Positions 52,491 to 61,953 of a stretch of 64,000 bases of DNA are shown piece by piece. The notes under the pieces were generated by a model. It ran no database searches. It was not told the origin of the DNA and was given only the letters and a program-made list of their open reading frames with translations. Source of the stretch: Sediminicola sp963974715 (GTDB lineage: Bacteria; Bacteroidota; Bacteroidia; Flavobacteriales; Flavobacteriaceae). A program made the translations under genes and the position numbers. How positions within the stretch are numbered: the stretch's first letter is position 1; each line of letters starts with the position of its first letter. The stretch lies in the NCBI GenBank assembly GCA_963974715.1, contig CAXBDK010000010.1, positions 1 through 64,000 of the forward strand. The letters run 5' to 3'.

Positions 52491-53441
52491 ATGAAAAATC
52501 AATGCATGGACAGTATCTTGGTGGTTGATGGCGTTTCAAAAAAATTCGGGAACCATAGTGCACTAAAAAATATTTCCTTAGAAATTCCAAAGAACAGTAT
52601 TTACGGACTTCTTGGCCCTAATGGGGCGGGGAAGACCACCTTGATCCGTATCATCAACCAGATCAGCTATCCCGATACGGGAACGGTGTACTTTAACGGA
52701 CAACCCTTACAGGCCCACCATATCGGAATGATCGGATACCTTCCAGAGGAGCGGGGGCTCTATAAAAGCATGAAGGTAGGGGAGCAGGCGCTTTACCTGG
52801 CACAGTTAAAGGGACTTTCCAAGGCACAGGCAAAGGAACGCCTGCAATATTGGTTCAAAAAATTGGAGATTGGGGATTGGTGGGGAAAGAAAATACAGGA
52901 GCTCTCAAAGGGCATGGCCCAAAAGATCCAGTTCATTGTAACCGTGCTCCACGAACCAAAATTGTTGATCTTTGATGAACCCTTCAGCGGGTTCGATCCC
53001 ATCAATGCAAATATCATCAAAGATGAAATTTTGGAACTTAAGGAAAAGGGAACCTCCATTATTTTTTCCACCCACCGTATGGAATCGGTAGAGGAACTGT
53101 GCGAATATATAGCCCTGATCCATAGGTCGGAGAAAATATTGGATGGTAAATTGAGCAGTATCAAAATGGCCTATAAGAGCAATATTTTTAAAGTGGGCAT
53201 GGAAACCCGAAACGGCGAAGCTCTTTTGGCCGATATCCGATCTAGGTTTACCGTGGTCGGCCCGGTATCCACATCCTTGGAAAACCAGCTCGATCTTAGT
53301 ATCAAACTTAATGATGCCCATACCGGGGACCTATTGGCCTACCTATCTTCCAAGGCCAATATCAACCATTTTGTGGAAACCGTTCCTTCCGCCAATGAAA
53401 TATTTATTAAAACCATACAAAGTAAAAATTTAAATGGGTAA
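52491..53441 (+). CDS. ABC transporter ATP-binding protein (NatA-like)
   Basis: This 316-aa ATPase powers the permease encoded next. Walker A GPNGAGKTT, signature LSKGMAQK, Walker B LLIFDEPF and the switch histidine in STHRM are visible, followed by a C-terminal domain. The Na+ exporter NatA and related ABC-2 ATPases are the closest families I can see. ATG 52491 or ATG 52506 may be the start. It overlaps the permease gene by 8 bases, so the two are coupled. Confidence 0.93.
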   Translation: MKNQCMDSILVVDGVSKKFGNHSALKNISLEIPKNSIYGLLGPNGAGKTTLIRIINQISYPDTGTVYFNGQPLQAHHIGMIGYLPEERGLYKSMKVGEQALYLAQLKGLSKAQAKERLQYWFKKLEIGDWWGKKIQELSKGMAQKIQFIVTVLHEPKLLIFDEPFSGFDPINANIIKDEILELKEKGTSIIFSTHRMESVEELCEYIALIHRSEKILDGKLSSIKMAYKSNIFKVGMETRNGEALLADIRSRFTVVGPVSTSLENQLDLSIKLNDAHTGDLLAYLSSKANINHFVETVPSANEIFIKTIQSKNLNG

Positions 53442-54765
53442 ACTGGCACTGATCATCAAAAGGGAGTATTTGGCCAAAGTAAGGAACAAATCCTTCGTTA
53501 TAATGACCTTTTTAAGCCCGTTCCTTATGGTGGGCATGGTAGTGCTCATTGGCTACCTGACCAAAATGAACGATGGTGGACAACGTGTCATTGCCATTTT
53601 GAACGAAAGTGGCCATTTTAACAATGATTTCCTATCCACCCCCAACGTTTCCTATCTCGATCTAAGGGATATATCCTTGCAACGGGCAAAGGATTCAACA
53701 ATGGCTCTCGGATACTATGGGCTGTTGTACATTCCCAAAGGGGAAAGCTTGGAAACCGTGGCAAGGAACGCCCATTTTTTCAGTAATGATTCCCCAAGCT
53801 CCTCCATATTGGCGGATATGGAGAATACCTTTGAAGAACGGTTGCGGCTGGGCCGCCTCCAGGAGCTAGGGGTATCCATTGAAGAATATCGGGCCATGGA
53901 CAGGAATTTTGAAATTAGGACAAATACGTTTACGGGAGAGCGGAACCTTAAAGGGATCAACGAGATAAAAGCGTTCATAGGAGGAGGTTTCGGCTATCTG
54001 ATCATGATGTTCATCATTATCTACGGTGGTTTTGTCATGCGCAGTGTCATCGAAGAAAAGACCAGTAGGATCATAGAGGTGATCATATCGTCGGTAAAAC
54101 CCTTTCAACTGATGTTGGGCAAGATAATCGGAACCTCTTTGGCAGGGATCACCCAATTTGCCATTTGGATCCTTTGCGGAACGCTATTGCTTACCTTGGT
54201 GATCTTTATTTTTGATATTGAGCCCGTTTGGGGGGCAGGCAACGCCCTTGCTCCGGAAGCTACCAATGCCATTGCGGGGATGCAGGCCGATTCTACCATA
54301 CAATTGTATCTTCAGGAACTGTTCCTTATTCCCTGGGCCATGCTGATAGGTTTCTTTTTGGTCTATTTTATGCTGGGGTACCTTATATACAGTTCCATCT
54401 ATGCGGCCATTGGGGCGGCCGTGGACAACGAGACCGATACGCAGCAGTTTATACTTCCTATAATCCTCCCATTGATGTTGGGCATCTATGTAGGTTTCTT
54501 TTCGGTGTTCAACAACCCCCATGGGCCCATAGCAGTGGCATTTTCCCTTTTTCCGCTCACCTCGCCCATTGTTATGTTGATGCGGCTGCCGGGAGGACTT
54601 GGCGAAGGGGGCGTGCCCATATGGCAGTTGGCTACGTCCATAGCCCTTTTGATAGTGACCTTTTTGGGGATTGTTTGGTTGGCGGCAAAAATATATAGGG
54701 TGGGTATATTGATGTACGGGAAAAAACCCAGTTATAGGGAACTGTTCAAGTGGCTCAGGTATTGA
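53434..54765 (+). CDS. ABC-2 type permease (NatB-like)
   Basis: This 443-aa membrane protein has a first helix (SFVIMTFLSPFLMVGMVVLI), a large outer domain of about 150 residues, then five or six helices in the second half (GGFGYLIMMFIIIYGGFVM and after). The layout is that of NatB-like ABC-2 permeases. With the ATPase it forms an exporter, perhaps of Na+ or small molecules; the substrate is inferred only from the family. Confidence 0.9.
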   Translation: MGKLALIIKREYLAKVRNKSFVIMTFLSPFLMVGMVVLIGYLTKMNDGGQRVIAILNESGHFNNDFLSTPNVSYLDLRDISLQRAKDSTMALGYYGLLYIPKGESLETVARNAHFFSNDSPSSSILADMENTFEERLRLGRLQELGVSIEEYRAMDRNFEIRTNTFTGERNLKGINEIKAFIGGGFGYLIMMFIIIYGGFVMRSVIEEKTSRIIEVIISSVKPFQLMLGKIIGTSLAGITQFAIWILCGTLLLTLVIFIFDIEPVWGAGNALAPEATNAIAGMQADSTIQLYLQELFLIPWAMLIGFFLVYFMLGYLIYSSIYAAIGAAVDNETDTQQFILPIILPLMLGIYVGFFSVFNNPHGPIAVAFSLFPLTSPIVMLMRLPGGLGEGGVPIWQLATSIALLIVTFLGIVWLAAKIYRVGILMYGKKPSYRELFKWLRY

Positions 54766-54946
54766 TGGTCAGTGCTTGTTCGATCCGTTGCCTTCATAAA
54801 GGATAGTCGTAATTGGGACCTTATGGCCAACAGAATGGGATTTGCGATGCCCACGGCCGGTGTCATATTGTTATTTTGGTCTTCCGCCATTTGTCCCGCA
54901 AACTTGCAACAAGGTTGTAGACCATTTTGGAAACTAAATCGATATT

Positions 54947-55759
54947 TTGGAAAAATTAAAGGAAATAGCTTGGCAAATTAAGGACTTCTTGGGCTACGGT
55001 ATCTATACCAGTAACGAGATCAACATTCGTATCGGTACCTTATTGGCCATTTTTCTGGTCCTTTTCCTGGTAACGTGGCTGCTTCGCTTCGTGAACAGGT
55101 TGGTCACTTCCAAACTGCCCGAAGTGGACAAAAACAAATTTGTCAGTATATTTTGGTTTTTAAAGTACCTTCTCTACCTACTGGTAGTGGTGACCGTGCT
55201 GCACGCATCCGGGGTAGATTTCACGGTTCTGCTTACCGCCTCCGCGGCCCTTTTTGTCGGTTTGGGTTTCGCCCTGCAATACCTCTTTCAGGATGTTATT
55301 TCGGGAATTCTGATCATTACGGACCAATCCCTACATGTGGGCGATGTTATTGAGGTCAACAATAAGGTCGGACGGGTATTCGAGATCAGGTTAAGGACCA
55401 CAAGGGCCATTACCAGGGACGATAAGGTGATCATTATCCCAAACCACATTTTTCTAACGGACAGCATCTATAATTATACGCATAATCATATTGCCACAAG
55501 GGAAAGCGTTAAGGTGGGTGTCGCCATAGGTACCGATGTAGAGCTGGTGACCAGACTTTTGGAAGAATGCGCTACGGTTCAGAAAGGTGTGTTGAAACAA
55601 CCCCCAGCTTTTGTTATTTTTGACGATTTTGGAAGTACCTCCTTGATCTTCATACTCCATTTTTTTATTGAGGACAGCTTTTCCGACCCCAAGATCAAAA
55701 GTGAGATCAGGTATCGAATCCACCAAAGATTTGCCGAAAATCGGATAGACATCTCATAG
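54947..55759 (+). CDS. Small-conductance mechanosensitive channel (MscS family)
   Basis: This 270-aa inner-membrane channel opens under hypo-osmotic tension. Three helices are predicted, the third with the pore-lining SAALFVGLGFALQYLFQDVI, followed by the beta domain GDVIEVNNKVGRVFEIRLR and a C-terminal alpha-beta domain. No ATG lies early in the frame, so TTG 54947 was used. It is separated from the ABC permease by 181 bases in which I see no gene. Confidence 0.92.
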   Translation: MEKLKEIAWQIKDFLGYGIYTSNEINIRIGTLLAIFLVLFLVTWLLRFVNRLVTSKLPEVDKNKFVSIFWFLKYLLYLLVVVTVLHASGVDFTVLLTASAALFVGLGFALQYLFQDVISGILIITDQSLHVGDVIEVNNKVGRVFEIRLRTTRAITRDDKVIIIPNHIFLTDSIYNYTHNHIATRESVKVGVAIGTDVELVTRLLEECATVQKGVLKQPPAFVIFDDFGSTSLIFILHFFIEDSFSDPKIKSEIRYRIHQRFAENRIDIS

Positions 55760-55955
55760 ACTCCATAATGGCAACGTCCCTTAAATAGGATGTTCATCCG
55801 CTAAATTCATCCCGATGCCTCCAGCGTCCCTATGGCTCACAATCCGCCCTATCCGGAAACCTTAACATAATATTAAAAAGTTGTGGGACATGGGAATTAA
55901 CTGTAAATTGGTTTTTGACGAACAGCCCGTTCAGGGAGGGAATTAAATCAGATCG

Positions 55956-57119
55956 ATGTCGAAAATATTGGTAATAGAGGATGAGGCCGCCATAAGAAGG
56001 GTTTTGGTAAAGATTTTGAGCGAGGAAAGCGAAACCTATAGCGTGGAAGAGGCGGAAGATGGTATGAAGGGGTTGGAAAGTATTAAAAAGGAGGACTACG
56101 ATCTTGTTCTATGTGATATAAAAATGCCCAAAATGGATGGGGTGGAGGTTCTTGAAGCGGCCCGAAAGATTAAACCGGAAATTCCCTTTATCATGATCTC
56201 GGGGCACGGGGACCTGGACACGGCCGTTCAGACCATGCGAATGGGCGCATTTGATTATATTTCCAAACCTCCCGATCTGAACCGTCTGCTCACTACGGTG
56301 CGAAATGCCCTGGATAGAAAGGAACTTGTCCAGGAAAACGCAAGCCTTAAAAAGAAGGTGGGAAAGAACTATCAGATGGTTGGGGAAAGCGAGGCCTTGG
56401 AGACCATAAAGGAAATCATAGAAAAAGTGGCGCCTACGGATGCAAGGGTGCTCGTCACAGGGTCCAATGGCACGGGCAAGGAACTGGTGGCACATTGGGT
56501 ACATGAAAAAAGCCAACGTAGTACTGCTCCTTTCATAGAGGTAAATTGTGCCGCCATCCCATCGGAACTCATAGAGAGCGAACTTTTTGGACATACAAAG
56601 GGAGCGTTTACCTCGGCCGTAAAAGACCGAGCGGGCAAATTCGAGGCGGCCGATAAGGGCACCATTTTTTTGGATGAAATAGGCGACATGAGCCTATCGG
56701 CCCAGGCCAAGGTACTAAGGGCCCTTCAGGAAAGTAAAATTTCCCGTGTGGGCTCGGATCGCGACATCAAAGTGGATGTGCGGGTCATAGCCGCTACCAA
56801 TAAAGATCTTAAAAAAGAGATTTCCGAAGGACGTTTCCGGGAGGATCTATACCACAGACTTGCGGTGATCCTTATAAAAGTTCCCTCCTTGAACGATCGA
56901 AGGGACGATATTCCTTTGTTGGTCCAACATTTTGCGGAAAAGATCGCGGAAGAACAGGGCACCACCCTAAAATCATTTTCGCCCAAGGCCGTGGAGCTTC
57001 TCAAAAACTATGACTGGACCGGAAATATCCGGGAATTACGGAACGTGGTGGAGCGCCTGATCATTTTGGGGGGGAAGGAAGTAACGGAAGAGGACGTAAA
57101 GCTATTTGGAAGCAAATAA
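55956..57119 (+). CDS. NtrC-type response regulator lacking a DNA-binding domain
   Basis: This 387-aa protein has a receiver domain (phosphorylation site Asp54 in LCDIKMPKMDG) and an AAA+ domain for sigma-54 activation: Walker A GSNGTGKE (169-176), the sigma-54 loop GAFTSA (216-221) instead of GAFTGA, Walker B FLDEIGD (238-244), and RELRNVVERL. The chain ends at once after the AAA+ domain (EEDVKLFGSK), with no Fis-type HTH. A sensor kinase is not next to it. It probably controls sigma-54 promoters by acting from solution. Confidence 0.9.
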   Translation: MSKILVIEDEAAIRRVLVKILSEESETYSVEEAEDGMKGLESIKKEDYDLVLCDIKMPKMDGVEVLEAARKIKPEIPFIMISGHGDLDTAVQTMRMGAFDYISKPPDLNRLLTTVRNALDRKELVQENASLKKKVGKNYQMVGESEALETIKEIIEKVAPTDARVLVTGSNGTGKELVAHWVHEKSQRSTAPFIEVNCAAIPSELIESELFGHTKGAFTSAVKDRAGKFEAADKGTIFLDEIGDMSLSAQAKVLRALQESKISRVGSDRDIKVDVRVIAATNKDLKKEISEGRFREDLYHRLAVILIKVPSLNDRRDDIPLLVQHFAEKIAEEQGTTLKSFSPKAVELLKNYDWTGNIRELRNVVERLIILGGKEVTEEDVKLFGSK

Positions 57120-57130
57120 CATCCGGTACA

Positions 57131-57814
57131 TCACTCATCGTTGCAGCCCGATAGTCGCTCTTTTGCCTGTTGTGTAATTTCCCTCGTTTTTCGATAATAG
57201 TGCAACCGGGCCGGGGAAAGATTGGGGCGGGCCATCTGACGCTCGCAGAGGTCCAGAACATTGTCCACATAGGCCAAAGCCTTCCCGCACTCAACAGTGT
57301 TGACCACTTTTTTAAGGGATTGCCGATAGTTTCCAAGGGAGCTGTCTATCCGTTTCTCAATTTCAGGTGCGGAGGGTACACTGGAACCGGGAAGATCTTT
57401 TTTGGTGTTCATCCGAAGTATATCGTTCGAATATTTACTTTTGTGAAAATCATGGGTCTCCAAGAATTCCATTGCCCGTTTTGTATCCAAGAGGGCATTT
57501 TTGAGCAACATTCCGGAATTTTCCAAGGAAACGGCCTTACTGGCATGTTTTAAATGTTCCAGCCCTACCATGAGATTTTCCGCTGCATCGGTGCAATTGC
57601 AATACTCCAAAAGTTTTTTGGACCGTTCTATGGCATTCAGGGACTTGTAAGTGAAATACCTTCGGGTGTTTATATTGTCGGCATCCAAGGCCTTGCGAAT
57701 GCCTTCGCCTATAAAATTGAGGGTGTTGCCCATATGATCGCAGGCCTCATTGGGCCTAAATGAAGTGAACGAAAGGAATATCGCAATCCCCCATAAGTAA
57801 TAATGGGTCTTCAT
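57131..57814 (-). CDS. Secreted helical protein, function unknown
   Basis: This 227-aa protein has a signal peptide (MKTHYYLWGIAIFLSFTSF) and a helical mature part with several cysteines (EACDHMG, LEYCNCTDAAENL, VECGKALAYVDNVLDLCERQ), which suggests disulfides in the periplasm. I do not recognise a family. It is convergent with the NtrC-type regulator, 11 bases apart, and no hairpin is seen between them. Confidence 0.7.
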   Translation of the reverse strand: MKTHYYLWGIAIFLSFTSFRPNEACDHMGNTLNFIGEGIRKALDADNINTRRYFTYKSLNAIERSKKLLEYCNCTDAAENLMVGLEHLKHASKAVSLENSGMLLKNALLDTKRAMEFLETHDFHKSKYSNDILRMNTKKDLPGSSVPSAPEIEKRIDSSLGNYRQSLKKVVNTVECGKALAYVDNVLDLCERQMARPNLSPARLHYYRKTREITQQAKERLSGCNDE

Positions 57815-58050
57815 ATAGTAGGATTTTTCCGTAAAAAATGGGCGTTTAATAAGATGTAAATATACGGCTATTGTTTGGCAATACCTGATTTTTTCGATGA
57901 AAGTCCCATCTTGGGAACAGGATCAGGGACCCAAAAGGTTCCGCCGGAAGACCCAATGACTTTTTCATTTCTTTTGGATACTGCACAGGGATGGCCACCG
58001 CTACTTCATTTTTTCCTTGTACCCCTTATCGGAATATTTTATATTCAGGC

Positions 58051-58935
58051 ATGGAAAAAATAAATGTACTGGCGTACGGAGCTGAATCCTCCCTTCCCCT
58101 GAACGAGCAAAGAACCTTCGAGGATTTTGGGCAGTCGGAAAAAAACCTGAAAAAGCAATTAAAGGAAATTCGCAAGGAACTTGGAAAATTTCAGGATACC
58201 CTATATGCCCATGGCAAATACAGTGTGTTGATCTGTCTACAGGGTATGGATACGGCCGGCAAGGATAGCCTTATCAGGGAAGTGTTCAAGGATTTTAACG
58301 TCCGGGGAGTGGTGGTGCACAGTTTTAAGGTCCCTACGGCCCTCGAATTAAAGCATAATTATTTATGGAGGCACTATATCGCACTTCCCGAAAAGGGAAA
58401 ATTCGGGGTCTTTAACAGGACGCACTATGAGAACGTATTGGTCACTAGGGTACATCCCGAATATATTATGGCAGAGCACCTGCCCGGTATCCGTTCGGTG
58501 GCGGATGTGGATGCGGATTTTTGGGAGGGGCGTTTTCAACAGATCAACGATTTTGAAAGACAGATAGCGGCCAGCGGCACCATTATTTTTAAATTTTTTC
58601 TTCATCTCTCCAAGGAGGAGCAGCGCCTTCGTTTGCTCAGGAGGTTGGATCTTCAGGAGAAGAACTGGAAATTTTCACCGGGCGACCTAAAGGAAAGGAA
58701 GTTGTGGGACAGGTACATGGACTGTTACGGGAAAGCCATCGAAAGGACCTCTTTTCCCCATGCCCCCTGGTTTATAGTTCCTGCGGATAACAAAGAAGGC
58801 GCACGTCTTATAGTGGCCTCCATCCTATTGGAAGCGTTAAAAAAATACAAAGATGTAGTGGAACCGCAATTGGATGATGAAATAAAGGCTAATTTAGAAG
58901 CCTACAAAGATCAATTGGAAAAAGAAACGGAATGA
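58051..58935 (+). CDS. ppk2: Polyphosphate kinase 2
   Basis: This 294-aa enzyme uses polyphosphate to phosphorylate nucleotides. The P-loop GMDTAGKDS (about 65-73), VFNRTHYENVLVTRVHP, and a lid region are visible. The subclass is not certain. ATG 58051 (MEKINVLAYG) was chosen; the earlier 57991 start adds a sequence that does not fit. The end overlaps the next gene by 4 bases (ATGA), so translation is coupled to the M28 peptidase. Confidence 0.92.
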   Translation: MEKINVLAYGAESSLPLNEQRTFEDFGQSEKNLKKQLKEIRKELGKFQDTLYAHGKYSVLICLQGMDTAGKDSLIREVFKDFNVRGVVVHSFKVPTALELKHNYLWRHYIALPEKGKFGVFNRTHYENVLVTRVHPEYIMAEHLPGIRSVADVDADFWEGRFQQINDFERQIAASGTIIFKFFLHLSKEEQRLRLLRRLDLQEKNWKFSPGDLKERKLWDRYMDCYGKAIERTSFPHAPWFIVPADNKEGARLIVASILLEALKKYKDVVEPQLDDEIKANLEAYKDQLEKETE

Positions 58936-60329
58936 AAATAAATGTATTGTGCTTACTCTTGTTAACCTCCATATCTGTCAATGCCCAAACGGCGGACGAA
59001 AAACAGATCAGGGATATTTATGCCGCTTCCTTAACGGAGGGAAAATCATACGATTGGCTCAATTACCTGTCCAATCAGATCGGGGGAAGGTTATCGGGTT
59101 CCTTACAGGCCCGGCAAGCAGTGGATTATACAAAAAAGCAGATGGACTCCCTAGGGCTGGACAAGGTATGGCTGCAACCGGTCATGGTGCCCAAGTGGGT
59201 CAGGGGAACCCCTGAATTTGCTTATGTCGAAAACAGTCCGGGCATCACTACCAACGTCCCCATTTGTGCCCTTGGTGGATCGGTGGCCACGCCAAGTATG
59301 GGAATAAAGGCCGAAGTGGTGGAGGTTAAGGGCCTCGAGGAACTGAAGACGTTGGGCAAATCCGCCATTGCCGGGAAGATCGTTTTTTTTAACAGGGCAA
59401 TGGACCCAACACTGATCAGTACCTTTGATGCCTATTCAGGCTGTGTGGACCAACGGTACTCAGGGGCCGAGGAGGCGGGTAAATACGGTGCCGTCGGGAT
59501 AATAGTAAGGTCGCTTAACCTGCGGCTGGACGATTTTCCCCATACGGGCTCCATGGGCTATGGGGAGACCCCGGTGGACCAACGGATACCCGCAGCGGCC
59601 ATCAGCACCAATGGGGCCGAACTCCTCAGTACCACCCTCAAACTGAAACCCGATACCAAGTTCTTTTTTAGACAGAACTGCAAGCAGTTCGAGGATGTGG
59701 AATCCTATAATGTGATAGGGGAAATAACCGGAAGCAAATATCCGAACGAGATCATGGTGATAGGTGGACACCTCGATTCTTGGGACTTGGGCGATGGATC
59801 CCATGATGACGGTGCCGGTGTGGTACAGAGCATGGAGGTACTGCGCCTTATGAAATTGAACGGATACCGCCCGCAGCGCACCATTAGGGCCGTCCTGTTC
59901 ATGAACGAGGAAAACGGTCTAAGGGGGGGCAATAAATATGCGGAAGTGGCCAAAAGCAAAAATGAGGACCATGTTTTTGCTTTGGAGAGCGATTCGGGAG
60001 GGTTTACCCCAAGGGGCTTTTCCTTTAACTGTTCCGATGCCAATTTTGAACAGGTATTGGGCTGGCAAAAATTGTTCGAACCCTATCTGATCCACCTTTT
60101 TGTAAAGGGGTATGCGGGTGCGGACATAGGTCCCCTCGAAGATGAGGGAATAGTACTTGCTGGGCTGCTGCCCGATACACAGCGTTATTTTGATCACCAT
60201 CACGCACAGAACGATACCTTTGAACATGTAAACAGGCGTGAACTTGAACTGGGAGCTGCCACCATGGCCAGTCTGGTATATCTTTTTGATAAATACGGCA
60301 CCGTACCCCTTGCTACCATTAAGGGATAA
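58932..60329 (+). CDS. Secreted M28-family metallopeptidase
   Basis: This 465-aa protein has a signal peptide (MKINVLCLLLLTSISVNA), an inserted PA domain, and the two-zinc peptidase core: GGHLDSWDLGDGSHDDGAG, MNEENGLRGG, ALESDSGGF and the last histidine in DHHHAQNDT. M28 peptidases remove N-terminal residues from peptides; this one is probably periplasmic or secreted. The pairing with a polyphosphate kinase is not explained by any known pathway. Confidence 0.92.
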   Translation: MKINVLCLLLLTSISVNAQTADEKQIRDIYAASLTEGKSYDWLNYLSNQIGGRLSGSLQARQAVDYTKKQMDSLGLDKVWLQPVMVPKWVRGTPEFAYVENSPGITTNVPICALGGSVATPSMGIKAEVVEVKGLEELKTLGKSAIAGKIVFFNRAMDPTLISTFDAYSGCVDQRYSGAEEAGKYGAVGIIVRSLNLRLDDFPHTGSMGYGETPVDQRIPAAAISTNGAELLSTTLKLKPDTKFFFRQNCKQFEDVESYNVIGEITGSKYPNEIMVIGGHLDSWDLGDGSHDDGAGVVQSMEVLRLMKLNGYRPQRTIRAVLFMNEENGLRGGNKYAEVAKSKNEDHVFALESDSGGFTPRGFSFNCSDANFEQVLGWQKLFEPYLIHLFVKGYAGADIGPLEDEGIVLAGLLPDTQRYFDHHHAQNDTFEHVNRRELELGAATMASLVYLFDKYGTVPLATIKG

Positions 60330-60504
60330 GGGCCCCACTATTGGGTAGCCATAAATTTCGGCTCCTGAATCGAAGATTAGAACGCTGAAGTACCTCGCCA
60401 AAACGTTTTCCCGTAATTGGGGCCAAAGCCTTGTTTCCTGCCGGAACATCAAAATGGCCGTGGTAAAGTAGGGGAGGGCCCTTTTACGGGAAAAAACAAA
60501 TCCG

Positions 60505-60512
60505 TACCTTTG
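60505..60512 (+). promoter_or_regulatory. -7 element of the peptidylprolyl isomerase gene
   Basis: TACCTTTG, 14 bases before the ATG at 60527. No TTG at the usual distance. Confidence 0.5.
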
Positions 60513-60526
60513 CGCCTCATCTAAAA

Positions 60527-61468
60527 ATGGCTGAAATGCAAGACGGAATATACGCTAAATTCAATACTTCCAAAGGGGAAATTCTGGTGAAACTCACACA
60601 TGATAAAACCCCGGGGACCGTGGGAAACTTTGTGGCCTTGGCGGAAGGTGATATGGAGAACAAGGTAAAGCCCCAAGGTACCCCTTATTACGACGGGATA
60701 TCGTTCCACAGGGTAATCCCGGATTTTATGATTCAAGGAGGATGCCCATTGGGAACCGGTACGGGGGATGGCGGTTATAAGTTCGATGACGAGTTTCATG
60801 TGGACCTAAAACACAATGGTCCAGGGGTCCTATCCATGGCCAATGCTGGACCTGGAACCAATGGGACGCAGTTTTTCATCACACATATAGCCACTCCATG
60901 GCTCGATAACAAACATACTGTTTTTGGACATGTCCACGAAGGACAGGAGGTGGTGGATGCCATAGCGCAAGGCGACAAGATCGAAAAATTGGAAATCCTT
61001 AGAATAGGGGCCGAAGCACAGGAATGGAACGCCGTGGAGGCCTTTCGAACTTTTGAAGGTTCCAGGGAGAAAAGGCTGGCAGCAGAAAAAGCGGCACAAG
61101 CGGCCGAAATGGAAAAAGTCGCCGCCGGCTTCGAAGAAACGGCCAGCGGACTGAGGTATAAGATCGTTCAAAAGGGATCGGGTGCCAAGGCTTCCAAAGG
61201 ACAGACCGTTTCGGTGCACTATGAAGGTGCTTTAATGGATGGTACCGTTTTTGATTCCTCTTACAAGAGAAAGCAGCCGATCGACTTTAAATTGGGCGTG
61301 GGCCAAGTGATCTCCGGTTGGGACGAGGGAATCGCCCTTTTGCAGGTGGGCGATAAGGCCCGATTTGTGATCCCTTCCAATTTGGCCTATGGAAGCGCGG
61401 GTGCCGGTGGGGTTATCCCCGGTGATGCCATATTGCTTTTTGATGTGGAACTGATGAACGTGAAGTAA
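60527..61468 (+). CDS. Cyclophilin-FKBP fusion peptidylprolyl isomerase
   Basis: This 313-aa protein joins two unrelated prolyl isomerase domains. Residues about 8-165 are a cyclophilin (FHRVIPDFMIQGG, NGTQFFITHIATPWLDNKHT). After a charged helical linker (about 175-200), residues about 205-313 are an FKBP domain (GQTVSVHYEGALMDGTVFDS, then GVIPGDAILLFDVELM). Such fusions are known in Flavobacteriaceae. It should assist protein folding in the cytoplasm, as no signal peptide is present. ATG 60536 is an alternative start. A terminator follows. Confidence 0.93.
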   Translation: MAEMQDGIYAKFNTSKGEILVKLTHDKTPGTVGNFVALAEGDMENKVKPQGTPYYDGISFHRVIPDFMIQGGCPLGTGTGDGGYKFDDEFHVDLKHNGPGVLSMANAGPGTNGTQFFITHIATPWLDNKHTVFGHVHEGQEVVDAIAQGDKIEKLEILRIGAEAQEWNAVEAFRTFEGSREKRLAAEKAAQAAEMEKVAAGFEETASGLRYKIVQKGSGAKASKGQTVSVHYEGALMDGTVFDSSYKRKQPIDFKLGVGQVISGWDEGIALLQVGDKARFVIPSNLAYGSAGAGGVIPGDAILLFDVELMNVK

Positions 61469-61523
61469 GGGGAGATATTTCTGCTGCTTACTTCAAGGGA
61501 GAAACAACTGAATTTTAATAAAA

Positions 61524-61557
61524 AAAGGCCGTTCAACTATAAAATTGGACGGCCTTT
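61524..61557 (+). terminator. Terminator after the isomerase gene
   Basis: AAAGGCCGT/ACGGCCTTT with TTCAA/TTGG partly pairing inside; A/T runs on both sides. Confidence 0.8.
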
Positions 61558-61665
61558 ACGGTTTTAGGATTTCCCACGGTTTTAGGTCGCAGAATCAGGG
61601 AACTGGATCTTTGTGAAAAATGCAGTCCGATATTCCGCAGTCCCGGAAACCAATTTACCCCTAGG

Positions 61666-61761
61666 TCACTTGTTCGATTTGGGCGTGTTGTTAACGCTTA
61701 ACAGTACAAGTAGGGCATTCAAGGCCAATAAGGCGAAAAAGATGCTAAAAAATGTGGTCAT
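61666..61761 (-). CDS. Small membrane protein, 31 aa (related to the one at 45.5 kb)
   Basis: The frame from ATG 61761 encodes a single membrane helix with a short polar tail: it starts MTTFFSIFFALLALNALLVL and ends NTPKSNK. It shares 12 of the first 24 residues with the 59-aa protein at 45475-45654, including TFF, LN and SxN at matching places, so chance is unlikely. It is convergent with the isomerase gene. No clear promoter element was found. Function unknown. Confidence 0.6.
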   Translation of the reverse strand: MTTFFSIFFALLALNALLVLLSVNNTPKSNK

Positions 61762-61899
61762 AATATAACATTTATTTAGGGGGAGGTGTTGTTCCAATTC
61801 TTTAGATAGGGTAAACCTAAAAGGGTTGCGTCAAAAAACCGTTTATTTTTAATTTATTTAGTAGTTCAATTCCTACCCTTCTGGATCAGGATTAAAAAA

Positions 61900-61926
61900 A
61901 AGCCCATTCTATAGAGTAATGGGCTT
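61900..61926 (-). terminator. Terminator after the cold-shock gene
   Basis: Perfect arms AAGCCCATT/AATGGGCTT with a 9-base loop; on the minus strand it is followed by a T run. Confidence 0.85.
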
Positions 61927-61953
61927 GATTTTCAAAAAGTTAAAGAGTATGTA

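Noticed and set aside
54772..54981. 69-codon plus frame between the ABC permease and mscS
   Set aside because: Overlaps the start of the MscS gene in another frame and has no motif.
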